Shown: piece by piece, positions 1 to 9,098 of the stretch
Numbering within the stretch: the stretch's first letter is position 1
Layout: each line of letters starts with the position of its first letter
Origin: Sedimentitalea nanhaiensis DSM 24252
GTDB taxonomy: Bacteria; Pseudomonadota; Alphaproteobacteria; Rhodobacterales; Rhodobacteraceae
Assembly: GCF_000473225.1 (NCBI RefSeq)
Contig: NZ_KI421509.1
Location: 1,636,045-1,700,044 of the forward strand
Length of the DNA stretch: 64,000 nt
Reading direction: 5' to 3'
Made by a program: the position numbers and the translations under genes
Notes under the pieces: model-generated
The model's input: only the letters and a program-made list of their open reading frames with translations
The model's database searches: none
What the model was told of the DNA's origin: nothing

Positions 1-1
1 G

Positions 2-1408
2 AACTTCGATCCAAAGACCGCCAGCTATGCCAGCACCCAGACCGAGATCGGCGTCGGGTGCGAATCCTGTCACGGACCAGGTCAGGCGCATCGGGACTGG
101 GCACTGGCAAATGGAGATTATGACCCGGACCGCTGGGCCGGGCTGAGCGGAAGCGGGTTTTCGATGGATTTCAACACCGGAGCCGAAGCCGAGATCCAGC
201 AATGCGCCGGATGCCATTCGAGGCGCGAGGCCTTTGAAGATGGCACCCCCCTGCCCGGAACGCCGTTTCACGATGCCTATCGCCTGTCGCCCTTGCGCGA
301 AGGTCTGTATCATCCTGACGGACAGATCCTGGACGAGGTTTATGTCTATGGATCCTTCCTGCAGTCCAAGATGTACTCCAAGGGGGTTGCCTGCACCGAT
401 TGCCACAACCCGCATTCGGGCGAACGTCTGGCCAAGGGCAACGCGATCTGTACACAGTGCCATTCCGCCGCCGGAAATCCGCGTTTCCCATCGCTGCCAT
501 TGACGCAATATGACGATCCAGCCCACCATTTCCACCCCGAAGACAGCAGCGGCGCCCAATGCAAGAACTGCCACATGATCGAAAGAACCTATATGGGTGT
601 CGACGGGCGGCGCGATCATTCGTTCCGCGTTCCGCGCCCGGATCTGAGCGTTGAAACCACAGCACCCAACGCCTGTACCGATTGCCACGATGACCGTACC
701 GCGGCATGGGCCTCGCAAACGGTTGCGGCCTGGTACCCCGACAGCCGCCATCGCGGCCCGCATTTCTCGCAGGTCTTTGCACCGGCACGCGACAATCCGG
801 CCGCCCAGGCCGAGGGTTTGCTGGGCATTGCAGAACACAGTGGCCTGCCCGGCATCGTGCGCGCCAGCGCGCTGGACCTGCTGGCGCCGGTGAGCACACC
901 GGCCATAGCCGCACGCGGCGTTCCGCTGCTGTCAGACCCCGACCCGATGGTACGCACCGCAGCAGTGCCGCTGCAACGGGCCGCCCCCACCGAAGCCGCA
1001 GGTCATCTGCTGCCGTTGTTACAGGACCCTATGCGCAGCGTCCGGATCGCCGCCGCACGCGAGTTTTTGGGATTGCGGATCGCGCAAATGCCCGAAAGCG
1101 CGACCAGGGCGTTGGGGCAGGCCATGACCGAATGGCAGCGCTCGCTTCAGAACAAGGCCGATTTGCCCGAAACGCAATTGGTCATGGGCGGGATCGGGCT
1201 GACCACGCGCAACATGGCCGCCGCCCTGAGCGCCTTTGGCGAAGCGGTCGAAATGGACCCCCAACTGGTTCAAGCCTGGACGATGATCGCGCGCATCCAG
1301 GATGCCCTGGGCGACCGGCAGGCCGCTGTGGAAACCTTGAACCGGGCGATTGCGGCCAACCCTGAGGATATCGCACTGCTGCTGATGCGGGCCGATCTGC
1401 TGCCCTGA
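2..1408 (+). CDS. Multiheme c-type cytochrome with HEAT and TPR repeats (5'-truncated by window edge)
   Basis: The reading frame is open from base 2, so the gene begins before the window. Six CXXCH haem-attachment motifs are visible, the first at 59-73 (CESCH), followed by CAGCH, CTDCH, CTQCH, CKNCH and CTDCH, all in the first half. The rest carries degenerate HEAT-like alanine/leucine-rich helices and ends in a TPR pair. This matches periplasmic multihaem proteins of the doubled-CXXCH/cytochrome c554 type fused to repeat domains. These usually act in electron transfer or as scaffolds; the substrate cannot be told. A signal peptide should lie upstream of the window. Its TGA abuts the convergent stop of the next gene with no spacing (the hexamer TGATCA). 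The family call is secure, the function is not. Confidence 0.85.
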   Translation, partial: NFDPKTASYASTQTEIGVGCESCHGPGQAHRDWALANGDYDPDRWAGLSGSGFSMDFNTGAEAEIQQCAGCHSRREAFEDGTPLPGTPFHDAYRLSPLREGLYHPDGQILDEVYVYGSFLQSKMYSKGVACTDCHNPHSGERLAKGNAICTQCHSAAGNPRFPSLPLTQYDDPAHHFHPEDSSGAQCKNCHMIERTYMGVDGRRDHSFRVPRPDLSVETTAPNACTDCHDDRTAAWASQTVAAWYPDSRHRGPHFSQVFAPARDNPAAQAEGLLGIAEHSGLPGIVRASALDLLAPVSTPAIAARGVPLLSDPDPMVRTAAVPLQRAAPTEAAGHLLPLLQDPMRSVRIAAAREFLGLRIAQMPESATRALGQAMTEWQRSLQNKADLPETQLVMGGIGLTTRNMAAALSAFGEAVEMDPQLVQAWTMIARIQDALGDRQAAVETLNRAIAANPEDIALLLMRADLLP

Positions 1409-1990
1409 TCAGCGCAGCCCGTCCTCGCCTTTGACATCTTCCACGCCCAGCCCCCCCATGCGGTGGTGGATGCGCGGCCCGCGCGCCATCGCCAGCGCGA
1501 ACAGCAACTCGTTTGCCCGCGGCCCGTCGGGCACTCCAACCTCCATCCCATCAAAATGGCTGCGCACATAGGCGGCATTGATGTGACCCAGCGGGATGTC
1601 GATGCGGGTGCCCACACCGCCCATTTTCATTGATGACGGCACGATCGCCTTGGCCGCGCCCAACCGTTCGCGCATCGCATAGCCGCCCGGCACATGCCAC
1701 AGGGCGGTATGTTCCAGCTCGCCATTCTCGCCGACCAACCCGGCCTTGCCATAGCCGTCGATACCGTCGATGCCGCCCATCGCCTCGATGAGGCGATCGG
1801 TCATCATCAGGCCCAGTGGTTTCAGATCTTCCATTGCCGACTGCAGATCAATGACAAAACCACCGGCAAACGGGTTGTGCACCAGCGCCACGATCGCCGC
1901 GCGACGACGGGGAAGTCGCGGTGCAGGACCGGCATCGTGGTGGATATCTTCGACAAAGACCATGGTCTTGCGCAGCGTGAATTCAGGCAT
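1409..1990 (-). CDS. Amino acid synthesis family protein (AA_synth, DUF1185)
   Basis: A 193-residue protein of the AA_synth family (PF06684, formerly DUF1185). Crystal structures of this family showed a variant of the Bacillus chorismate mutase fold and suggested a role in amino-acid metabolism; no reaction is established. Recognisable family features are the N-terminal IHHDAGP region, the HNPFAGGF segment near residue 40 and the glycine-rich GYGKAGLVGENGE stretch. The ATG at 1990 is preferred over one 21 bases upstream because it gives the family-typical N-terminus and overlaps the preceding gene by 8 bases, as in a coupled operon. It is the last gene of the molybdenum hydroxylase operon, so it may handle a ring-opened product (inference). 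Confidence 0.8.
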   Translation of the reverse strand: MPEFTLRKTMVFVEDIHHDAGPAPRLPRRRAAIVALVHNPFAGGFVIDLQSAMEDLKPLGLMMTDRLIEAMGGIDGIDGYGKAGLVGENGELEHTALWHVPGGYAMRERLGAAKAIVPSSMKMGGVGTRIDIPLGHINAAYVRSHFDGMEVGVPDGPRANELLFALAMARGPRIHHRMGGLGVEDVKGEDGLR

Positions 1991-2831
1991 CAATCGGATC
2001 CTTCCGGTCATATTTCATCAGCTCGGGCGCGCCCATCGCACGATAGGCGCCGTTCAAACACAGGAACGCCGCGTCGATCAGATTGCGCGCCAGACAGCCT
2101 TGGGCAAAGGCCACGCCCCGGTCCAGCGCGCGCCAGGTTTCTTCGGCTGTCAGCCGGCCGACATCAACGGTGACCAACCGCGCGCGCAAATCGCTGTCCG
2201 GTGACAGGCTGTTTGCCGGAACCCGCGTCACGGCCCGATGCCCGGGCAAGTCCACCGCATTGGCGATCAGCGTGGCGGCAACATCGGCCTGCACCGCCGT
2301 GCGGGCCAATACCGTGACACTGTCGGCGATCCCCATCGAATGACTGCGCCCACGCCAACCAGATGTCGCCATGCCGCGCACAGGAGAGTTCGCGCTCAGA
2401 CGAATGCGCGGGGCGGGTCCGGCGGCAATCGCGGCCGTCAGGCTGTGAGCCTCGGTCAAATGAAAGGCGACATCTCCGCCATTGTTCACATGCACTGTGT
2501 GCAACCCTGTTCCGGCGCAGATTGCGCGCAGGATCTCGTCCGCCACCGCCCCGGCGACACCGGCCATCGGCGTGACAAAAACGGTGCCATGCGCGGCTGC
2601 CGCGCGGTGCATGGCGCAGGCGACCCTGCCAAGCAACACACGGCTCTGGCCCACTGGGAGGCGCAGGGTATCAAGCTCGGCAACCAGCTCGGTCAGGACG
2701 GTTTCGAACCGCTCCACCCCCCGGCGCAACCCCGCCTGCCGCCCCGGCCCCGTGGCGTCAACGATCAGATCAATCGGCCCATGATGCAAATGCAATCGCC
2801 CGTCGGACAGGAACGCGGCTTGTGCTTCCAT
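1983..2831 (-). CDS. UPF0280 family protein (ApbE superfamily)
   Basis: This 282-residue protein matches UPF0280, an uncharacterised branch of the ApbE (FMN transferase) superfamily. The start is the ATG at 2831, one base after the TGA of the preceding gene, which gives the usual family length and N-terminus. Typical segments are the central VTPMAGVAGAVADEIL stretch and the HVNNGGDVAF stretch, which resemble the glycine/aspartate-rich nucleotide and metal binding parts of ApbE. It has no signal peptide, unlike classical ApbE, so it should be cytoplasmic. It sits directly after an FeS reductase-like gene, which suggests it may attach flavin to that protein. The family call is solid; the transferase role is inference. 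Confidence 0.8.
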   Translation of the reverse strand: MEAQAAFLSDGRLHLHHGPIDLIVDATGPGRQAGLRRGVERFETVLTELVAELDTLRLPVGQSRVLLGRVACAMHRAAAAHGTVFVTPMAGVAGAVADEILRAICAGTGLHTVHVNNGGDVAFHLTEAHSLTAAIAAGPAPRIRLSANSPVRGMATSGWRGRSHSMGIADSVTVLARTAVQADVAATLIANAVDLPGHRAVTRVPANSLSPDSDLRARLVTVDVGRLTAEETWRALDRGVAFAQGCLARNLIDAAFLCLNGAYRAMGAPELMKYDRKDPIDA

Positions 2832-2832
2832 C

Positions 2833-4284
2833 TCAGCCCTTGTCCCGCGCAACCGCACGCACATCCGCGCCATATTCGCCCCCATGCTCCAGCACGTCCG
2901 CGACCGAGCGTATTGCTGCATCATGCCCCCCCAATGCCTGATAATCCGCCCGGCTGACGGTGAATTCCAACGGCGCAACGATGGCCGGGGTCGGCACATA
3001 TCCAAAGGCGTTTCCGGGCATTCGGGTCACGTCGGCCATGATTGTGATGCCACCTCCGGGCCAAACATAGGTGGGCGCACCGCCGCAGGTGACCCGCGTT
3101 TTCAACGCCTGAACCGAGCGGGTCAAATGGACGGGATTGCGCGTGACACCCGAGCGCAAAGACCCGCCAGCGCCTCCCATGAACATCACCGTACACAGCG
3201 CCGGTTCACAGTTTTCTGCAATCAACTCGACAGATGGGCGCAGTGTCTCGGGCAAGGTCGCGGGCTGTGGCCGCAGATCCTCGTCCAGCACGAAATACCC
3301 CCATTGCTCGCCCGTGGTGGATACCATCAGCAGCGTCAAACCGGCACGCGCGCCCTTTTTCGGGTTCCAGTCGCCCAGAATGGTCAAAGGGTCCTGGATG
3401 TCCGTCCCCCCCCAACCCAGCCCCGGTTTCGCCACCTGAAAGTACCGCCCTGGTGTCGAGCGTCGCCCCAATATACGGATGCCCGTGTCGGGCCAGCCCA
3501 GCACCTTGCCCGCCTGATGTTCACTGACCACGCCGGTGATGTGGTCGTCCACCACAACCACCTCATCGACCAGCCCCCGCCACTGGCTGGCAAACATGCC
3601 GATGGCGGCCGAGCCGCACCCGACCCGCATCCGTTCCTCGGCCTGACCATCGACGATCGGCGGTTTGCCGGCCTGCACCACGACGCTGGCCCCGCCGTCG
3701 ACAGTCAGATCCACCGCTTCGCGATTGCACAGTCGCAGCAAGGTATCGCAGGTCACGCGGCCTTCGGGTTTGCTGCCGCCGGTCAGATGATCGACACCGC
3801 CCAGCGATAACATCTGACTGCCATATTCGCTCGTCGTCACATGGCCCACATGCTCGCCCTGCGCGCGGACAGGCGCGGCCTCGGGGCCCAGATGACGGTC
3901 GGTGTCTATCTTCACCTTGACACCGCAATAGGAAAATATCGCTTCGGTCACGACGGTGACAAAATCGACGCCATCGACCTTGCGGCTGACGATAAAAGGC
4001 GCAGGTTTATAGTCGGGGTAGGTGGTCCCGGATCCGACGGCGGTGAGAAACAGATCATCCCCGCCAACGACTTGCCCATCCCATTGCGTTTTCAGGAAAG
4101 GGCGGATTTCTCCGCCCGCCTCAATGCGCCGATCCAGCACGGTCAGTGGATCGCAACGGATGATGCGCCCGCCCTGATTGGCGTATCGGTCACAGGCCCC
4201 AACTTTGCCCTCGGCGATAAAACACATGACCGGGCAGGCATCGCAGCGGATCTTTTCCGGCCGGGTCGCGCGCTTTTCAACCAT
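2833..4284 (-). CDS. 6-hydroxynicotinate reductase-like iron-sulfur protein
   Basis: A 483-residue protein resembling the family annotated as 6-hydroxynicotinate reductase (Hnr), known from anaerobic nicotinate breakdown in Eubacterium barkeri. There it uses ferredoxin to reduce 6-hydroxynicotinate to the 1,4,5,6-tetrahydro product. The N-terminus carries C14, C17, C21 and C31 in a C-x2-C-x3-C-x9-C arrangement, suited to a 4Fe-4S cluster, plus C44. Glycine-rich segments (GSGTTY near 85, GGAGGS near 371) follow. A SGVT tetrad at residues 378-381 resembles ApbE flavinylation sites. The gene overlaps the molybdenum hydroxylase stop by 8 bases. The host looks aerobic, so the real substrate may be another hydroxylated heterocycle. 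Confidence 0.75.
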   Translation of the reverse strand: MVEKRATRPEKIRCDACPVMCFIAEGKVGACDRYANQGGRIIRCDPLTVLDRRIEAGGEIRPFLKTQWDGQVVGGDDLFLTAVGSGTTYPDYKPAPFIVSRKVDGVDFVTVVTEAIFSYCGVKVKIDTDRHLGPEAAPVRAQGEHVGHVTTSEYGSQMLSLGGVDHLTGGSKPEGRVTCDTLLRLCNREAVDLTVDGGASVVVQAGKPPIVDGQAEERMRVGCGSAAIGMFASQWRGLVDEVVVVDDHITGVVSEHQAGKVLGWPDTGIRILGRRSTPGRYFQVAKPGLGWGGTDIQDPLTILGDWNPKKGARAGLTLLMVSTTGEQWGYFVLDEDLRPQPATLPETLRPSVELIAENCEPALCTVMFMGGAGGSLRSGVTRNPVHLTRSVQALKTRVTCGGAPTYVWPGGGITIMADVTRMPGNAFGYVPTPAIVAPLEFTVSRADYQALGGHDAAIRSVADVLEHGGEYGADVRAVARDKG

Positions 4285-7024
4285 CCCGCGCCTCCTGAGT
4301 GGCGTGGATCGCAGCCAGAACCCGGTGCGGCAGCGCGGGCAAGCAGGTGATACGCGCGCCGCAACCGTGGCGGATCGCGTTCAGAATCGCCGGAGCAGTC
4401 GGTATCAGCACATGCTCGCCCAGCCCCTTGGCCCCCATTGGCCCTTCGGGATCCGGTTTCTCGATCAGGATCGAGCGGATTTCGGGCATATCGCCGACCG
4501 TCGGGATCAGATAATCGTGCAGGTTCTCGGTGCGTCCGGGGATGAACTCTTCCATCAGCGCCATGCCCAACCCCTGAGCAATGCCGCCCTCGATCTGGCC
4601 CTCTGCCAGCCGCGGATTGATCGCCCGGCCCAGATCATGCGCGGCGGTCATGCGGCGCACCTGCACGGTGCCCAGTTCCATGTCCACCTCCAGCTCTGCC
4701 ATCTGCGCACCATAGCCATACACCGCATAGGGTCTGCCCTGGCCGTTTTCATCCAGGGCCTGCGTCGGTGGATCATAGCTTTGCTCGGTTGCCAGAACAT
4801 AGCCCTGTGAATCCGGCGGCAGAACGCTCAGGTCGATCACCCGCTGCCCCGCCCCGTCGCTGACCCGAAGCCTGTTGCCGTCAAGCGCAAGACGGGCCTC
4901 ATCGCCCATGTTGCTCAGCGCCAGAATGCGTGCCCGCAGGGCCGCTCCCGCCAGCAGAGCCGCCTTGCCGGTGATCACCGTCTGTCGCGACGCCGATGTC
5001 TTGCCGCAATCCGGCGTCAGCGCCGTATCCGGCCCGATCAGGTCGAACTGATGCAAAGGCAGCCCAAGGGCATCGGCACAGATCTGGGCGATCACCGTGT
5101 TTGCACCTTGCCCGATGTCGGTTGCCCCCTGATGCAGGCGCAACCGCCCATCCGCCGTAATGCCCAGCCGAATGGTCGACGGATTGGGCAGAGCCGTGTT
5201 GCCGCAGCCATACCAGCATCCCGCGACCCCGACGCCGCGCCGGATCGGGCCAGCACGTGCATTGATGTCCTGCGCCTCCTGCAAGGCCACTTTCCAAGGC
5301 GTCTCCAGCGCCAGCAGGCAATCGACGATGCCGACTCCGAACAGCTGCTGCCCACAGACCGAGCGGTCACCGTCGCGCAGCGCATTGTCCAGGCGAAACT
5401 GCAGCCGATCGATACCCGCACTGTTGGCAAGGTCATCATACAGCGTTTCCTGCACGATCGCCGCCTGCGGAACGCCAAAGCCCCGAAACGCCCCCGCGAC
5501 CGGGCCGTTGGTATGCACCGCGCGGGCCTGGGCGTGGTAATTTGGCACCCGGTATGGCCCCGAGGCATGCACCGGCACCCGGACAGCCACGGTTGGTCCC
5601 CAACTGGCATAGGCGCCGGTGTTGAAATCGCCGTCAAACGCCATGCCGACAACCTGCCCCTGCGCATTGATCCCCACGCGCGCCGTCATCGTGGCCGGAT
5701 GCCGTTTTGTGGTGCTGGCCATGCTTTCGCGGCGCGAATAGACCATCCGCGCCGCCCGTCCGGTTTTTAAGGCCACCAGCCCGATCAGCGGTTGCACCGA
5801 CAGATCCAGCTTGGATCCGAACCCGCCCCCCGCAGCTGATGGAATGATCCGCACCCGCTCGCGCGCAAGCCCCAGAACCCGGGCAGTGTCGTCTCGATCC
5901 ATCACGGGGGCCTGGGTGCAGGCCTGAATCACCAACATGTCGCCGTCCATCCAGGCCGATCCGGCCTCGGGTTCGATATAGGCATGTTCGACATAACCGG
6001 TCTTTACCGACACCTCGGCCACATGGGCCGCCCGGCTCAGCGCGGCTTCGGGATCGCCGGTATGCACCCTGCCAGCGATCAGGATATTGTCGTTTCTGTC
6101 GGCATGAACGCGCGAGGCATCGGGCGCGCGCGCGTCAGCCATCTCCATCAGCGCCGGTTGCGGAGTCCAGCGGACAGGGAACTCCGTCAGGTCCAGCGTC
6201 TCGATCACGGCGGGGTCACCCGCGACCAGCGCCACCGCCTCGCCACGCATCCTGACATGGCATTCGGCCAGCGCCGGTTGATCGGAACAAGTCGGGAGAA
6301 CTCCAAAGCGGTTTTCCCCCGGAATGTCGGCAGCGGTGAACACCTGCACCGCAGCCGATTGGCGCGCGATCCACCCGGCGACATCGCCAATTGTGAATCG
6401 TGCCGCATCATGAGGCGCGCGGACGGCACGTACCAGCAGCGCATCGGGCGGGGAGAAATCTGCGCCAAACACCTCGGATCCGTCCACCTTGGGCGGGCCA
6501 TCCAGACGCGGCACGCTTGCGCCCACGGCAAGACCCGCTGCGGGTTCTGCAGTGCCGTGCGATCCGGTGGCATCCAGCACCGCCTGAACGATTTTTGCAT
6601 ACCCCGTGCAGCGGCACAGAACCCCGCCAAGGGCCCGTTCAACCTGTCTGCGATCCGGGGTTTCGATCTGTTTCAGCAACGCGCTGGCCGCCATCAACAT
6701 GCCCGGTGTACAGATGGCGCATTGCGCCGCCCCGTGGCGCAGAAACGCCGCCTGTACCCGGGACATTGCCCCGCCCGATGCCAGCCCTTCGACGGTAGCA
6801 ATATCGCGGCCTGCGACTTGGGCAATTGGTATCAGGCAGGCGCAGAACGGCGCACCGTCCAGCAAAACGGTGCAGGCTCCGCAGTCGCCCGCGTCACAGC
6901 CGGTCTTGGTTCCGGTCAATCCCAGATCGCGGCGCAAGACATCCGACAGGCGCCGACCAGGCGACGCTTCAACGCTGACGCTCTGTCCATTTACTGACAG
7001 ATGCAGTGCGGTACCGTCCTTCAT
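4277..7024 (-). CDS. Molybdenum hydroxylase, fused [2Fe-2S] and Mo-cofactor subunits (xanthine dehydrogenase family)
   Basis: This 915-residue protein fuses the small and large subunits of xanthine dehydrogenase-type enzymes. Residues 1-80 form a plant-type ferredoxin domain (C43, C48, C51, C63). Residues 85-155 form the second FeS domain (C102, C105, C137, C139). From about 170 come the a/b hammerhead and Mo-binding domains. The AGGGFGSK loop and the C-terminal GAKGLGE motif, with the expected catalytic glutamate at residue 870, are intact. Such enzymes hydroxylate N-heterocycles or aldehydes using water. The ATG overlaps the stop of the FAD subunit gene (ATGA), and the 3' end overlaps the Hnr-like gene, so the three are probably one operon. 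The substrate is not determined. Confidence 0.9.
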   Translation of the reverse strand: MKDGTALHLSVNGQSVSVEASPGRRLSDVLRRDLGLTGTKTGCDAGDCGACTVLLDGAPFCACLIPIAQVAGRDIATVEGLASGGAMSRVQAAFLRHGAAQCAICTPGMLMAASALLKQIETPDRRQVERALGGVLCRCTGYAKIVQAVLDATGSHGTAEPAAGLAVGASVPRLDGPPKVDGSEVFGADFSPPDALLVRAVRAPHDAARFTIGDVAGWIARQSAAVQVFTAADIPGENRFGVLPTCSDQPALAECHVRMRGEAVALVAGDPAVIETLDLTEFPVRWTPQPALMEMADARAPDASRVHADRNDNILIAGRVHTGDPEAALSRAAHVAEVSVKTGYVEHAYIEPEAGSAWMDGDMLVIQACTQAPVMDRDDTARVLGLARERVRIIPSAAGGGFGSKLDLSVQPLIGLVALKTGRAARMVYSRRESMASTTKRHPATMTARVGINAQGQVVGMAFDGDFNTGAYASWGPTVAVRVPVHASGPYRVPNYHAQARAVHTNGPVAGAFRGFGVPQAAIVQETLYDDLANSAGIDRLQFRLDNALRDGDRSVCGQQLFGVGIVDCLLALETPWKVALQEAQDINARAGPIRRGVGVAGCWYGCGNTALPNPSTIRLGITADGRLRLHQGATDIGQGANTVIAQICADALGLPLHQFDLIGPDTALTPDCGKTSASRQTVITGKAALLAGAALRARILALSNMGDEARLALDGNRLRVSDGAGQRVIDLSVLPPDSQGYVLATEQSYDPPTQALDENGQGRPYAVYGYGAQMAELEVDMELGTVQVRRMTAAHDLGRAINPRLAEGQIEGGIAQGLGMALMEEFIPGRTENLHDYLIPTVGDMPEIRSILIEKPDPEGPMGAKGLGEHVLIPTAPAILNAIRHGCGARITCLPALPHRVLAAIHATQEARDG

Positions 7025-7860
7025 GCCGCCACCTCAAGATCCCTCAGTGCACGGCGCAGCAATTCACCAGCCGCGCGCAGGCGATAGGCCGCATCCGCAC
7101 GCACATCCGAAATCGGCAACAGGGCGTCGGAAACCAGACGCTGATCCACCCGCCCCGACAGATCGCGCACAGGTTGCCCGATCAGCTGCCGTTCCAACGC
7201 CGGCAAACGCATTGCCACAGCACTGCACGCCCCGACCGACAATGCCAGATCGGTGACCCGGCCAGCCGCATGATCCAACCGCACCGCCACCATGGCGACC
7301 GAGATCACCAGGTATTTGCGCGCACCCAGCTTCAGGAACCGGCTGCGTCCGGCCCCCGACGTGTGTGGAATAACAACCGCCGTCATCAATTCGCCCGGTT
7401 TCAGGCCGGTCTGGCGCGCGCCGGTGATAAATTCGGCCAGCGGCAAGACCCGGTGGCCAGCAGTTCCGGTCAATTCGACCTGCGCATCCAGCGCCAGCAA
7501 AGGTGGCACGCCGTCAGCCGCAGGCGAGGCGTTGCACAGATTTCCAGCCACCGTCCCCGCATTCTGAACCTGAACGGCGCCGACCTCGCGCGCGGCCTGT
7601 TTGAGCATGTCAAAAGCTGGCGGCAGATCGGCGGCAACAATATCGCTCCACCGGGTTGTCGCGCCAATACGCCAGCCCCCGGCCATGGCGGATATCCCCC
7701 GCAGCCCATCAATCGCGGTTACATCCAGCACCGGCCCCGCCAGCTCCTGCCGCTCGGTCGCAGGGAACAGGTCGGTGCATCCTGCGGCCACGACCGCCCC
7801 GGTTCGATCCAGCACGGCCAGAGCGTCTGTCAGTGAGTCCGGGCGATAATAGGCAGACAC
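7021..7860 (-). CDS. Molybdenum hydroxylase FAD-binding subunit
   Basis: This 279-residue protein is the medium subunit of a xanthine dehydrogenase-type enzyme. It carries FAD and passes electrons from the FeS domains to NAD or another acceptor. The N-terminal YYRPDSLTDAL, the AAGCTDL flavin-binding loop near residue 25 and the AGNLCNASPAAD motif around residue 110 are characteristic. A GTG start at 7860 is chosen because AAGGG lies about ten bases upstream and the length then equals the family norm; longer in-frame starts would run into the regulator gene. It is the first gene of the five-gene minus-strand operon and diverges from the MarR gene across a 107-bp gap. Confidence 0.88.
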   Translation of the reverse strand: MSAYYRPDSLTDALAVLDRTGAVVAAGCTDLFPATERQELAGPVLDVTAIDGLRGISAMAGGWRIGATTRWSDIVAADLPPAFDMLKQAAREVGAVQVQNAGTVAGNLCNASPAADGVPPLLALDAQVELTGTAGHRVLPLAEFITGARQTGLKPGELMTAVVIPHTSGAGRSRFLKLGARKYLVISVAMVAVRLDHAAGRVTDLALSVGACSAVAMRLPALERQLIGQPVRDLSGRVDQRLVSDALLPISDVRADAAYRLRAAGELLRRALRDLEVAA

Positions 7861-7894
7861 GTTTGGTTTACCCTTGTTGGCCGGTGCGGCAATC

Positions 7895-7908
7895 TTGTTA
7901 GTATACAA
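7895..7908. promoter_or_regulatory. Candidate MarR operator and promoter between FAD subunit and marR
   Basis: The imperfect inverted repeat TTGT-N6-ACAA is centred in the 107-bp divergent gap. On the minus strand it contains TATACT (7898-7903), a good -10 box placed 38 bases upstream of the GTG of the molybdenum hydroxylase operon. MarR proteins commonly bind such short palindromes over the divergent promoter. The position is seen directly; the binding is inferred. Confidence 0.4.
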
Positions 7909-7967
7909 ATGGATTTTGCGACCGCGATCCCAACCTGTCAACAACAACCAACGAGGCCACCCACCAG

Positions 7968-8399
7968 ATGGACAACCGCCCCAAGAGCGATGCCCCCTAT
8001 GTGCTGGACGAACAGGTCGGATTTCTGATGCGCCGGGCCAACCAGCGCCATCTGGCGTTGTTTGCGCACCACATTCCCGAACTGACTGCAACCCAGTTTG
8101 CCGCCCTGGCAAAGCTGTGCGAAGTGGGGCGAGCGTCGCAAAACGCTCTGGGACGCGCCACGGCAATGGATGCGGCGACGATCAAAGGTGTGGTGGATCG
8201 ATTACGGGGCAAGGGATTCGTTGCCTCAACCCCCGACCCAACGGATCAGCGGCGCGTGCATCTGAGCCCGACCGAGACGGGGCTGGCCGCATTTCGGGAT
8301 CTGACCCTGCACGCGCACCGGATCACCAAGGAAACGCTGGCACCGCTGAACGAGCCTGAACAGCGCGCCTTTTTGCGCCTGTTATCCAGGCTGTTGTAA
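7968..8399 (+). CDS. MarR family transcriptional regulator
   Basis: This 143-residue winged-helix regulator of the MarR family has a helical N-terminus (GFLMRRANQRHLALF) and a DNA-recognition region, ASQNALGRATAMDAATIKGVV, at about residues 56-76. The wing DPTDQRRVHLSPTETG follows at about 89-105. MarR proteins usually repress neighbouring operons and release DNA when a small aromatic or heterocyclic ligand binds. It lies between the divergent molybdenum hydroxylase operon and the convergent livF, whose stop is 3 bases past its own. It is therefore the likely local sensor of the pathway substrate. The ligand cannot be predicted. Confidence 0.88.
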   Translation: MDNRPKSDAPYVLDEQVGFLMRRANQRHLALFAHHIPELTATQFAALAKLCEVGRASQNALGRATAMDAATIKGVVDRLRGKGFVASTPDPTDQRRVHLSPTETGLAAFRDLTLHAHRITKETLAPLNEPEQRAFLRLLSRLL

Positions 8400-8402
8400 G
8401 GG

Positions 8403-9098
8403 TCAGACGCCCAGATGCCGTTGCAGAATGTCGTGATCGGCGCGCAGGGCCGCCGCATCCAGCGTTTCCAGATTGCGGCCGTTTTCGATGAACGCGACCC
8501 GGTCCGCCACGGCCAGCACCGCATCCACGCGCTGTTCGACCAACAGAACGGCCACCCCGCGGTCACGCATGACCACGATCACCTGCCGGATCAGTTCGAT
8601 CATGGACGGTTGCAACCCTTCGGTCGGCTCATCCAGCAACAGAACCTCGGGTTCCAGACACAATGCCCGCGCGGTAGCCAGCATCTGCTGCTCACCGCCG
8701 GACAGGGTTTCGGCCCGCTGACGAAACCGTTCGCGCAGGCGCGGAAACAGTTCCAGCACACCCTCAAGAACCTCCGGGCCGGATTTGCGCACCATCAGCC
8801 CGATTTCCAGGTTCTGCGCCACGGTCAACTCGGCGAACAACCCCCGCCCCTGCGGGATATAGCCGATACCGGTGCGCGGCACCCGGTGCGGGGGCAGATC
8901 GCTGACCGCCTGCCCATCCAGCGCGATGCGGCCCGACATCAGGGGCAACAACCCCATGATCGCCTTCATCGTCGTCGTCTTGCCCGCCCCATTTCGCCCC
9001 AGCAGGCACAGAATTTCGCCCGACGCCACCGTCAACGACAGGTCGCGCAGCACCTGCGCGCGGCCATACGCGACATTCAGGTTGCTCAGCTCCAGCAT
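8403..9098 (-). CDS. livF: Branched-chain amino acid-type ABC transporter ATP-binding protein LivF
   Basis: A 231-residue ABC ATPase of the LivF subfamily. Walker A is GRNGAGKT near residue 35, the Q-loop segment is IPQGRGLF, the signature is LSGGEQQ and Walker B is LLLDEPTEGLQP, all intact. It pairs with LivG to power import through LivH and LivM. Its ATG overlaps the livG stop (ATGA). It is the last gene of the SBP-livH-livM-livG-livF run. Liv-type importers in this clade often carry amides, urea or aromatic and heterocyclic acids rather than branched-chain amino acids. Given the adjacent operon, the substrate is more likely the hydroxylase substrate (inference). Confidence 0.92.
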   Translation of the reverse strand: MLELSNLNVAYGRAQVLRDLSLTVASGEILCLLGRNGAGKTTTMKAIMGLLPLMSGRIALDGQAVSDLPPHRVPRTGIGYIPQGRGLFAELTVAQNLEIGLMVRKSGPEVLEGVLELFPRLRERFRQRAETLSGGEQQMLATARALCLEPEVLLLDEPTEGLQPSMIELIRQVIVVMRDRGVAVLLVEQRVDAVLAVADRVAFIENGRNLETLDAAALRADHDILQRHLGV

